A model generated the notes under the pieces. It saw nothing but the letters and a program-made list of their open reading frames with translations, did not search any database and was not told the DNA's origin. This document shows, in pieces, positions 1 through 4,830 of a DNA stretch of 5,243 nt (positions are counted from its first letter, which is position 1; each line of letters starts with the position of its first letter). This DNA is from UBA1738 sp045577675. GTDB taxonomy: Bacteria; Bacillota; Clostridia; UBA1381. Location of the stretch: the NCBI GenBank assembly GCA_045577675.1, contig JAZNIV010000065.1:1-5243 (forward strand), in the 5' to 3' direction. Both the position numbers and the translations under genes were made by a program.

Positions 1-251
1 TAAAACATTATGAAGGCACATACTTCCCCGAATATATGGAAAACGCAGGCAAAGCTTCCTATGTGGAACGCAATCAGGAAATGATTATCCATAGTAAATT
101 CTGCGTGGTCTATTACGATGAAAACTACCTTCCCCCAAGGCGTAAAAACAGTAGGCGTGATTTATTTGACTATCAACCCAAAAGCGGAACTGCTGTTGCC
201 TATGACTACGCCGTAAGAAAGAAAAAACAAATTATTAACATACTGACATAA
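1..251 (+). CDS. SLOG/YpsA-like (DUF1273) family protein, C-terminal part, 5' truncated
   Basis: The reading frame is open from the first complete codon at position 3 to a TAA at 249-251, so this is the last 82 or so residues of a longer protein. An in-frame ATG at 36 has no ribosome binding site, and the conserved sequence continues upstream of it, so it is not the true start. Visible features are a Y-V-E-R-N-x-E-M-I-x-x-S-K-F segment, then a hydrophobic strand CVVYYDENY, a basic PPRRKNSRRDL stretch, and the motif KSGTAVAYDYAVRKKKQIINI. This order (helix starting with RN.EM, strand with YYD, then SGT..A..YA and a final IIN strand) matches what I know of the YpsA/DUF1273 branch of the SLOG Rossmann-like superfamily, which is thought to bind nucleotide-type ligands. 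The role is unknown. The KSGT loop is the likely ligand-binding turn. No obvious terminator follows. HU is downstream with its own promoter, so the two genes are probably not one operon. Family assignment is from remembered motif order, not a search. Confidence 0.65.
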   Translation, partial: KHYEGTYFPEYMENAGKASYVERNQEMIIHSKFCVVYYDENYLPPRRKNSRRDLFDYQPKSGTAVAYDYAVRKKKQIINILT

Positions 252-285
252 ATACGGCATAATACTACCAAATTTCCCAAATATC

Positions 286-314
286 TTGTATAACGACAAA
301 AAATATGATAAAAT
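286..314 (+). promoter_or_regulatory. Candidate sigma-A promoter for the HU gene
   Basis: TTGTAT at 286-291 is followed after 17 nt by TAAAAT at 309-314. A TG one base upstream of the -10 (306-307) gives an extended -10. The -35 matches the consensus at only its first three bases, but spacing and the extended -10 support it. Transcription would start near 321, leaving a short AT-rich leader before the HU ribosome binding site. Confidence 0.5.
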
Positions 315-327
315 AATATAAAAAATT

Positions 328-334
328 AAGGAGG
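328..334 (+). promoter_or_regulatory. Ribosome binding site fixing the HU start
   Basis: AAGGAGG ends 11 nt before the ATG at 346. A GTG at 334 is in frame but lies inside this site, so it cannot be the start it precedes. The ATG at 346 also gives the usual HU N-terminus MNKTEL. Confidence 0.85.
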
Positions 335-345
335 TGTATTTTCCA

Positions 346-618
346 ATGAACAAGACAGAACTTGTTGCACTTATGGCTGAAGAAGCAGGCATCACAAAGA
401 AAGATGCTGAAAAGGCATTAAATGCATTTATCGGCGGCGTACAGAATGCAGTTAAAGCCGGAGATAAGGTTTCCTTAATCGGCTTTGGTACATTTGAAGC
501 ACGAGACAGAGCTGCTCGAGAGGGCAAGAATCCGCAGACAGGCGAAAAAATTAAAATCGCTGCTTGCAAGGTTCCTGCATTCAAGGCAGGTAAAGCTTTT
601 AAAGATTTAGTAAAATAA
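346..618 (+). CDS. hup: HU family DNA-binding protein
   Basis: This is a 90-residue histone-like nucleoid protein, the usual length for HU. It binds and bends DNA without strong sequence preference as a dimer and acts in the nucleoid, replication, recombination and repair. The N-terminal helical dimerisation half is MNKTELVALMAEEAGITKKDAEKALNAF, roughly residues 1-45. The signature GFGTFEARDRAAREGKNPQTG lies at residues 46-66, with the intercalating proline P63 in the arm tip NPQTG. The C-terminal part KVPAFKAGKAFKDLVK is typical. Cys74 stands where serine is more common (IAACKVPAF), a minor oddity. The gene has its own promoter and strong ribosome binding site and ends at a hairpin terminator shared with the converging operon. 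Calling HU rather than IHF rests on the Gram-positive setting and close match to HU; confidence is very high for the family. Confidence 0.97.
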   Translation: MNKTELVALMAEEAGITKKDAEKALNAFIGGVQNAVKAGDKVSLIGFGTFEARDRAAREGKNPQTGEKIKIAACKVPAFKAGKAFKDLVK

Positions 619-635
619 TCTATAAAAACAAAACG

Positions 636-663
636 AGCCTCCGGGGAGAAATCCTCGGAGGCT
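636..663. terminator. Bidirectional intrinsic terminator between HU and the xre gene
   Basis: AGCCTCCG at 636-643 pairs with CGGAGGCT at 656-663. The stem extends inward by one G-U and two G-C pairs to a 6-nt loop (647-652), 11 bp in all. On the minus strand the stem is followed by a good T-rich tail (CGTTTTGTTTTT, the complement of 624-635), so it is a strong terminator for the operon. On the plus strand the tail is weaker (TTT, then CATCATATATTTT), but it still sits 17 nt after the HU stop codon. Confidence 0.88.
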
Positions 664-676
664 TTCATCATATATT

Positions 677-889
677 TTAGTTTTTATCGCCGTATATAAT
701 CCAGTCTTTATCATATCCAAATTCAAGGGCGATGAGCTTTGCAAGAGTTTCGGATATGGTGGTCAGCTTTTCTTGGCTTCCTGTGAGCTGATAGATGTAG
801 TTTTCGCTGACACCCAAGGTTTTTGCAAATGCTCTTTTTGTAAGTCCCTGTTCATCAATGATTTTATTCAGTCTGTCTGCAAGTGTCAT
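677..889 (-). CDS. Small Cro/C1-type (XRE) helix-turn-helix protein
   Basis: This 70-residue protein is almost entirely a Cro/C1-type DNA-binding domain. The helix-turn-helix is seen in LTKRAFAKTLGVSENYIYQLTGSQEKL, about residues 16-42, with the scaffold helix before it (LADRLNKIIDEQ) and a fourth helix after it (ISETLAKLIALEF). The short tail GYDKDWIIYGDKN resembles the ends of many single-domain XRE proteins of gut Bacillota. There is no separate ligand or dimerisation domain. Its ATG overlaps the stop codon of the upstream regulator gene (ATGA, 886-889), and an AAGGAGGAG site lies at 894-902 inside that gene. It is therefore probably translationally coupled and made in a fixed ratio with the regulator. 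A bidirectional terminator follows. It may tune or counteract the LuxR-type regulator at the same promoter, but that is inference. Whether it represses or activates cannot be told from the sequence. Confidence 0.88.
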   Translation of the reverse strand: MTLADRLNKIIDEQGLTKRAFAKTLGVSENYIYQLTGSQEKLTTISETLAKLIALEFGYDKDWIIYGDKN

Positions 890-2511
890 AAAACTCCTCC
901 TTCTTTTTTAAGCATAGCAGCATAAAGCAAAAGCTCTTTTCTGCTCGTAACACCGAGTTTTGAATATAAGTTTTTGTTATGATACTTGAGTGTGTTCTGA
1001 TTGATTTCCGTTATCTCCTGAATTTCCTTTGCAGTTTTTCCCTCAAGATAGAGCCTGAATATCTGTGCTTCCTTTTGAGTGAGCTTGGATACATTTGACT
1101 TGAATATCTCATAAAATTCAGGATCGGCACCGGATTTATGTCGTTCTACCACCTTGTCAAGCTGCGTCTGAATCTTTGTGTATTCATCCTTTGCCTCGTT
1201 GCGGAGGCGTGTAAGCTCGGTTATTTCGTCCTCGTGACCTTTATCCTTATCTGCAAGGAAACGGAAAAGGTCGTTGATTTCAGGAATTTTAACCTGATCT
1301 GCGGGAACGGAATTTGTCTTTATATGCTCAAAGCTTTTAAGAATCGGCTTCATATACTTGTGGCTGAAATAAAGGCAAATCAAAACCATCAGCATAAGAA
1401 CAATAATGAGCACCGCAAGCATTCTGATATACGATTCGGAAAGCAAGGACTGATATTCCTTTTCGGGAACCATAACGGTTAAAATATGCTTGCTGTTGCC
1501 CAGTGTAATCTCTCCGTACTTACCGATAAAGGTTTCGTTTCCGTATGTAAAGGTATCAAGATTTTTGCCCTTCTTTATTGTCATTACGCCTGTGTCGGAC
1601 GGAGAATACCCCGAATGATTGACGGACATCTGCCCGGTATATGAATCCTTCTCGCTCTCTGTAAATAAACCGTGAATGATGTTGTCAAGCTCGTCATTAT
1701 GCGTTTCGTAGGTCAGGCTGAAATAAAGGCTTGAGATTTCAAAGCCGCATACACCGATAAGCTTGTCGCTTGTGTCAAACACGGGAACACATAAAAACCT
1801 CACATTTTCCCACGTGCCGGGAATCTGATATACACCCGTCAGCACATAGCTGTCATTAAAGTCTGCCTTTGAAACATGAAACACATCATCAAGCTCGTGA
1901 TAAATGCCCTCCGGCATCTCTAAGTGCCATTCGTTGTAATAATCCGCACCATATTCCTTTGCAACGGCAGACGAGCCGTAGAGCATTGATGTTTTGTGGT
2001 TTATCATACTGTTTGAGTGAAGATAGGAAAACTTCAGGTAAATGCCGCTGTGGTATTTTTCGGGAAGCTTACTGTTTACTGTCGTGTTAAGCATAAAGAA
2101 TGCACCGCTGCAATCGGCATACTGCATATTTGCAGCTACAATATTGTAAACCTCTGCCTCAAGCCCGTCAATCAGCGCCGCATTGTTTTCCAAAGCTTCA
2201 AAGCTTATGTTTTTTGCGGCAAGATAATGCTCTGTTTCCTTAGAAAGATGCTCTGCAAACAGAATTGCATGAGCAGCCTTTGTATCAATAAAGGTTTCTG
2301 CACGGTAGTTTGTTTCTTTAAGCTCCCGATGAAAGGTTTCTCTCAGACGAAACGGCGTAATATTGAGAATGCCTAAAAAATTCAGTGCAATCCCGATAAC
2401 AACAAGGAACAGCATCAAAAGCACAGCAATATACACAGCGAGTCTTCTTTTCATAGAAAGACCGCTGTTTTTTATTTCCGCCAAAGTGGCTTTAATCTGC
2501 GGCAGCTTCAT
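886..2511 (-). CDS. Membrane-anchored LuxR-type transcriptional regulator with extracytoplasmic sensor region
   Basis: This 541-residue protein appears to join an external sensor to a DNA-binding domain in one chain. Residues 1-23 are short, basic and cytoplasmic. A first membrane segment spans about 24-48, and an extracytoplasmic region runs from about 49 to 362. A second membrane segment spans about 363-384, followed by a HAMP-like linker (YMKPILKSFEHIK), a charged likely coiled coil at about 425-458, and a LuxR/GerE helix-turn-helix at about 476-535. Typical HTH marks are LTQKEAQIFRLYLEGKTAKEI and NTLKYHNKNLYSKLGVTSRKE. The external region is long enough for a Cache-type sensor and contains a strand-like RFLCVPVFDTSDKLIGVCGFEIS, as Cache modules often do, but that subtype is not certain. 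No kinase, receiver or GGDEF domain is present, so signal output would be direct DNA binding from the membrane. AAGGAGGAG at 2517-2525 is well placed for the ATG at 2511. The gene follows a solute-binding lipoprotein gene by 19 nt and overlaps the xre gene by 4 nt. Similar C-termini occur in gut Clostridia as uncharacterised LuxR-type regulators. Confidence 0.88.
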   Translation of the reverse strand: MKLPQIKATLAEIKNSGLSMKRRLAVYIAVLLMLFLVVIGIALNFLGILNITPFRLRETFHRELKETNYRAETFIDTKAAHAILFAEHLSKETEHYLAAKNISFEALENNAALIDGLEAEVYNIVAANMQYADCSGAFFMLNTTVNSKLPEKYHSGIYLKFSYLHSNSMINHKTSMLYGSSAVAKEYGADYYNEWHLEMPEGIYHELDDVFHVSKADFNDSYVLTGVYQIPGTWENVRFLCVPVFDTSDKLIGVCGFEISSLYFSLTYETHNDELDNIIHGLFTESEKDSYTGQMSVNHSGYSPSDTGVMTIKKGKNLDTFTYGNETFIGKYGEITLGNSKHILTVMVPEKEYQSLLSESYIRMLAVLIIVLMLMVLICLYFSHKYMKPILKSFEHIKTNSVPADQVKIPEINDLFRFLADKDKGHEDEITELTRLRNEAKDEYTKIQTQLDKVVERHKSGADPEFYEIFKSNVSKLTQKEAQIFRLYLEGKTAKEIQEITEINQNTLKYHNKNLYSKLGVTSRKELLLYAAMLKKEGGVL

Positions 2512-2530
2512 TTCTGCTCCTCCTTATCCT

Positions 2531-3886
2531 TTAATACTTGCTTTTAAGTTCATTGAGCGCCTTTTCACAAAGCTCCGGTAAAACGGTGTTTTTATCCTCG
2601 CCTGCGGACACTCTCGCCTGATACTCTGCCCGTGCCTTTGAAAGTATATTGGTAACATTGCCGTCAAATTCCTTTTGAACGGCAGAAGAATTTTCAAATA
2701 CGGGAAGCGGCTTGAAGGTATATTTGCCGTACATATCGCTTACAGCCTCATAAAGCATACGGTATTTGGGATTTTCCACACCTTCAAGATTTGTAAAAAG
2801 TCCTTCAAAGGCTTCGTCTGTTCCCGGAATATAGCCCGATGCAGAGGCAAATTCAATGTTATTGTCCTTTTCTGCAAGGAAATCAACAAATATTTCCATT
2901 GCCTTGTTTTTCTTTGCGTCGTCTGTTTTATGAGCAAAGAGCGTTACACCCCTTTGCATAACGGTAGGTGCAGCACCCTCAAAAACAGGATATGCAAGAA
3001 CCGACAGCTCAATCTTTTCCACGCTGTTGTCAGGATAGGTTACATCATCACGGGTATAAAGAATACCGGCAGACGAACCGATGTAGGATATAATATCGCC
3101 TGTTTTCCAAAGATCGCTTCCGAAATTATCATAAAGGCTTATACCGCCTTCAATTCCGGGCTCGGCAATCGCATAAAAAACATCCTTAAATTCGTTGGTA
3201 TCGCAGTTTACCTTGCCGTTTTTGATAAGCTCGTCACCCTTTGCGGCAACATTGATAAGGAAATAGTTGTAGAAATCATCATACTGGAATAAATCCTTGC
3301 CGCCCGACCATTCATAATAGGCGGATGCCATTTCAAAAAGACCGTCAAAGGTTTCAAAGTCCTTGACTGAAAAACCGCTTTCATTTGCAAAACGGTCAAA
3401 TAAGGTTTTGTTTACAAAAAGAAGCTCTGTCGATTTGGCAATGGGAAGCGTGAGCTGTCTGCCCGAAATATTGCCCTCCGCAAGAAAGTCATCAACAAAG
3501 ACGGAAAGCTCCTCCTCGGAATATATCTCGTTCCAGTCTGTAAGCAATTCTTCACCTATACCCTCGGCAACTCTCGGATATGCAGTAAACAAATCGGGGA
3601 AATCACCGCTGCCCGGTACACCCTTTGCAGCGTCAAAAAGGTGCTGGTCAATGGAATCGGAATCAACCATAGAGGTTACGGAAACAAAAACACCCTTTTC
3701 CTTGCCGACAGTTGAATTAAATTCATCTATTGCATCGTTAAACGGCGACTCGGATTGATTTCCGTAAACGTGCCAGATGGATAAGGTCGTCGGGCTGCTT
3801 GGATTAAGTCTTGTATTTTGACCGCAGCCGACAAGTGAAAATGTGATTAAAATTCCCGTGAGAATGAGTGCCGTTAATTTTCGCAT
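2531..3886 (-). CDS. Extracellular solute-binding lipoprotein, family 1 (sugar-binding type)
   Basis: This 451-residue protein is a complete family 1 binding protein, of the kind that delivers sugars to ABC importers. The N-terminus MRKLTALILTGILITFSLVGCG is a lipoprotein signal peptide with lipobox LVGC, so Cys21 would be lipidated and the protein held on the outer face of the membrane. SIWHVYGNQSESPFNDAIDEFN (about 36-57) is the first strand and helix of the fold. LTLPIAKSTELLFVNKTLFD (about 145-164) is the typical hinge-region motif (…LP…LFVNK.LFD). The C-terminal helix resembles those of MalE/UgpB relatives. The ligand cannot be named. The ribosome binding site TAAAGGAG (complement of 3897-3904) lies 10 nt before the ATG. 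It is the first gene of an operon whose next members are a membrane LuxR-type regulator and an XRE protein, and no permease gene is present in the operon. It may act as the ligand-presenting part of a sensor, or serve a transporter encoded elsewhere. It has a long leader of about 200 nt with unusual G and C tracts. Confidence 0.9.
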   Translation of the reverse strand: MRKLTALILTGILITFSLVGCGQNTRLNPSSPTTLSIWHVYGNQSESPFNDAIDEFNSTVGKEKGVFVSVTSMVDSDSIDQHLFDAAKGVPGSGDFPDLFTAYPRVAEGIGEELLTDWNEIYSEEELSVFVDDFLAEGNISGRQLTLPIAKSTELLFVNKTLFDRFANESGFSVKDFETFDGLFEMASAYYEWSGGKDLFQYDDFYNYFLINVAAKGDELIKNGKVNCDTNEFKDVFYAIAEPGIEGGISLYDNFGSDLWKTGDIISYIGSSAGILYTRDDVTYPDNSVEKIELSVLAYPVFEGAAPTVMQRGVTLFAHKTDDAKKNKAMEIFVDFLAEKDNNIEFASASGYIPGTDEAFEGLFTNLEGVENPKYRMLYEAVSDMYGKYTFKPLPVFENSSAVQKEFDGNVTNILSKARAEYQARVSAGEDKNTVLPELCEKALNELKSKY

Positions 3887-3905
3887 AAAAATATGTCTCC
3901 TTTAC

Positions 3906-3922
3906 GAAATTTTTCAAATTTC
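3906..3922 (-). promoter_or_regulatory. Small hairpin directly upstream of the lipoprotein ribosome binding site
   Basis: GAAATTT at 3906-3912 and AAATTTC at 3916-3922 form a 7-bp, AT-rich stem with a 3-nt loop. It ends one base from the ribosome binding site at 3897-3904 and shares base 3922 with the G-tract motif. It could influence ribosome access but is weak on its own. Confidence 0.45.
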
Positions 3923-3941
3923 CCACCCCTTTTCCCACCCC
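3919..3941. repeat. Direct repeat of 11 bp making the G-tract motif
   Basis: TTTCCCACCCC occurs at 3919-3929 and again at 3931-3941, with one T between them (period 12). On the operon's sense strand each copy reads GGGGTGGGAAA. A duplication of this unit would create the four G tracts from two. Confidence 0.85.
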
Positions 3942-3942
3942 C
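3922..3942 (-). promoter_or_regulatory. Putative G-quadruplex motif in the operon leader
   Basis: On the minus strand the tracts read G5, T, G3, AAAA, G4, T, G3, that is four runs of at least three G with loops of about 1, 4 and 1 nt. This fits the common G3+N1-7 quadruplex pattern. It lies on the transcribed sense strand about 17 nt upstream of the ribosome binding site, so it could fold in the mRNA or in the non-template DNA strand. Formation is not proven. Confidence 0.6.
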
Positions 3943-3993
3943 TTGAGAGAAATTTTTTAAATTTTTTTGATTTTTCTCATCCTTTTGGCATTT

Positions 3994-4003
3994 GGGGGGG
4001 GGG
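3994..4003. repeat. Homopolymer run of ten G (ten C in the operon mRNA)
   Basis: An unbroken G10 run sits in otherwise A/T-rich intergenic DNA. It is inside the leader, about 90 nt downstream of the minus-strand -10 box, not between -35 and -10. Such runs are prone to slippage, and their length is also prone to sequencing error. Confidence 0.9.
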
Positions 4004-4043
4004 ACAAAAGTAAAAAAATATGCATAATTAAGCTTGTAAAGTA

Positions 4044-4066
4044 CATCAAAAAATCATTTTCCGATG
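4044..4066 (-). promoter_or_regulatory. Leader hairpin near the 5' end of the operon mRNA
   Basis: The minus-strand RNA CAUCGGAAAA-UGA-UUUUUUGAUG can form a 10-bp stem with a 3-nt loop, two of the pairs being G-U. It would lie about 20 nt from the predicted 5' end and might stabilise the mRNA or form part of a larger leader fold. Confidence 0.4.
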
Positions 4067-4091
4067 AACCTTACCAATTCTGATTATTTAT

Positions 4092-4120
4092 ATTATATCA
4101 GATAATGTTGAAAAATTCAA
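4092..4120 (-). promoter_or_regulatory. Strong sigma-A promoter of the solute-binding protein operon
   Basis: On the minus strand the -35 is TTGAAT (complement of 4115-4120), the spacer is 17 nt, and the -10 is TATAAT (complement of 4092-4097). The -10 is preceded by TGA, giving an extended -10 (TGNTATAAT). Transcription should start near 4085. The match is close to consensus, so either expression is naturally high or a repressor limits it. Confidence 0.82.
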
Positions 4121-4122
4121 TA

Positions 4123-4151
4123 CTTTAGAAAAATATGTTACTTTTCTAAGG
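4123..4151. promoter_or_regulatory. Inverted repeat between the divergent genes, candidate operator
   Basis: CTTTAGAAAA at 4123-4132 and TTTTCTAAGG at 4142-4151 are 10-nt arms with 9 of 10 positions complementary (the exception is a T/G pair), separated by 9 nt. The centre, near 4137, lies about 52 bp upstream of the predicted start of the minus-strand operon and just behind its -35 box. It is also about 40 bp upstream of the first zinc-ribbon gene. This is a suitable place for an activator such as the operon's own LuxR-type protein. It could instead form a hairpin in a plus-strand transcript. Confidence 0.5.
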
Positions 4152-4163
4152 AAAAATTTTCTG

Positions 4164-4171
4164 AAAGGAGG
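4164..4171 (+). promoter_or_regulatory. Ribosome binding site fixing the start of the first zinc-ribbon gene
   Basis: AAAGGAGG ends directly before an ATG at 4172 and 6 nt before an ATG at 4178. Only the second has usable spacing, so the start is placed at 4178. I see no convincing plus-strand promoter in the short gap upstream. Confidence 0.8.
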
Positions 4172-4177
4172 ATGCGT

Positions 4178-4522
4178 ATGCCGGAGAAAATTGCTTCTTA
4201 TAAAATTATAAACGGAAATCGGTACAGCTTCTTCTGCGATTTATCGGGAGCGAGAGTTTTTCTAACCGAACCGATCGTGGGCGGCACACCGGAGGAAAGA
4301 TTAAAAAGAGCATGGGAAATTGCAAAGCCGGAAATCAGCAGATGCGAAAAATGCGGACGGTTCGTATGCGACGCAATGTATAACGCAGATACTTTTATGT
4401 GTGTTGACTGCTCCCCCTGGGAGAACCCGCCGAAGTTTTGCAGACATTGCGGAAGCAAGGTTTCAATATCTGATACATTTTGCACAAGCTGCGGCTCGGC
4501 TCTGCGCTATGAGGAGGTATGA
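4178..4522 (+). CDS. Zinc-ribbon protein with two cysteine clusters (uncharacterised)
   Basis: This is a 114-residue cytoplasmic protein with no signal peptide or membrane segment. The N-terminal part has a compact YKIINGNRYSFFCDLSGARVF segment, then TPEERLKRAWEIAKPEISRC. A first metal site is likely built from C56-x2-C59, C64 and C75-x2-C78 (CEKCGRFVC…CVDC), and a second zinc ribbon from C88-x2-C91 and C102-x2-C105 (CRHCG…CTSCG). The conserved-looking middle DAMYNADTFMCVDC resembles uncharacterised clostridial zinc-ribbon proteins that I remember. Its function is unknown; protein-protein contact or nucleic acid binding are both possible for such ribbons. It heads a run of three zinc-ribbon genes. 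The next gene starts 3 nt after its stop, with the ribosome binding site GAGGAGG (4511-4517) inside this gene's 3' end, so the two are surely co-transcribed. It is divergent from the solute-binding protein operon. Confidence 0.82.
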   Translation: MPEKIASYKIINGNRYSFFCDLSGARVFLTEPIVGGTPEERLKRAWEIAKPEISRCEKCGRFVCDAMYNADTFMCVDCSPWENPPKFCRHCGSKVSISDTFCTSCGSALRYEEV

Positions 4523-4525
4523 AGA

Positions 4526-4792
4526 ATGAGACTGATTTTAGCGGAACAGGTACGGCAGGAAAGTATGGACGAATACGGTTTCGGTCCCCGTGCTATGAAA
4601 AGACTGAAGGTTTGCAAATCCTGCGGACGCGCATCACCTTCAACAGAAAGCTTCTGTACCGAGTGCGGTGCAAAGCTTCCTGAAAAGAATATGTTTCAGG
4701 AATATAAGGAAAGACACAAGTTTTGTAAAAACTGCGACACGGTTGTAAAGGATGACACCGAATACTGTCCGCAGTGCGGAGAAAAAATGTAG
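4526..4792 (+). CDS. Small double zinc-ribbon protein (uncharacterised)
   Basis: This 88-residue protein is dominated by two zinc ribbons of the CxxC…CxxC type: C30-x2-C33 with C44-x2-C47 (CKSCGRASPSTESFCTECG), and C67-x2-C70 with C81-x2-C84 (CKNCDTVVKDDTEYCPQCG). They are joined by a charged linker, LPEKNMFQEYKERHK. The N-terminal 29 residues (MRLILAEQVRQESMDEYGFGPRAMKRLKV) match nothing I recognise. There is no signal peptide or membrane segment. The ATG at 4526 has the ribosome binding site GAGGAGG at 4511-4517, 8 nt upstream. The gene lies 3 nt from the preceding zinc-ribbon gene and 38 nt from the next one, so all three probably share an mRNA. Double zinc ribbons of this sort commonly act as adaptor modules, but nothing in the sequence names a partner. 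Confidence 0.83.
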   Translation: MRLILAEQVRQESMDEYGFGPRAMKRLKVCKSCGRASPSTESFCTECGAKLPEKNMFQEYKERHKFCKNCDTVVKDDTEYCPQCGEKM

Positions 4793-4830
4793 TCAAAAAT
4801 TTTTACCTATATATAAAGGAGGCATAAGTT

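Larger units (their letters stand above)
3887..4085 (-). promoter_or_regulatory. Long 5' leader of the solute-binding protein operon
   Basis: If transcription starts about 7 nt past the -10 box, the mRNA has a leader of roughly 200 nt before the lipoprotein start codon. In order it holds a 23-nt hairpin (4044-4066), a run of ten C (4003-3994), an A/T-rich stretch with GAGAAA/TTTCTC arms (3973-3978 and 3947-3952), a four-tract G motif (3942-3922), a hairpin at 3922-3906, and the ribosome binding site. I do not recognise any known riboswitch class. This leader makes up most of the 291-nt gap between the divergent genes. Confidence 0.6.

Noticed and set aside
334..345. GTG at 334 as an alternative start of the HU gene, adding MYFP
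   Set aside because: It lies inside the ribosome binding site AAGGAGG. The ATG at 346 has suitable spacing and gives the normal HU N-terminus.
162..671. Minus-strand open frame of 169 residues across the HU gene
   Set aside because: It is antisense to HU and the SLOG fragment, has no family resemblance and no ribosome binding site, and spans the terminator hairpin.
2675..3292. Plus-strand open frame of 205 residues inside the lipoprotein gene
   Set aside because: It is fully antisense to a gene with clear protein-level motifs. Its Cys/Ile/Lys-rich composition is that of a shadow frame.
3954..3993. Very short open frames in the lipoprotein leader (MPKG and MRKIKKI on the minus strand) as leader peptides
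   Set aside because: Neither has a properly spaced ribosome binding site and both arise in A-rich sequence, where such frames are expected by chance.
4066..4140. A plus-strand sigma-A promoter for the zinc-ribbon genes
   Set aside because: There are several -10-like hexamers (TATTAT at 4091, GATAAT at 4101, TATGTT at 4134), but none pairs with a good -35 at 16-18 nt, so no single one can be called.
4172..4177. ATG at 4172 as start of the first zinc-ribbon gene
   Set aside because: It directly abuts the ribosome binding site with no spacing. The ATG at 4178 is 6 nt away.
3887..4177. A known riboswitch or T-box in the long leader
   Set aside because: I could find no recognisable conserved core of any class. 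The G and C tracts do not fit the classes I know.
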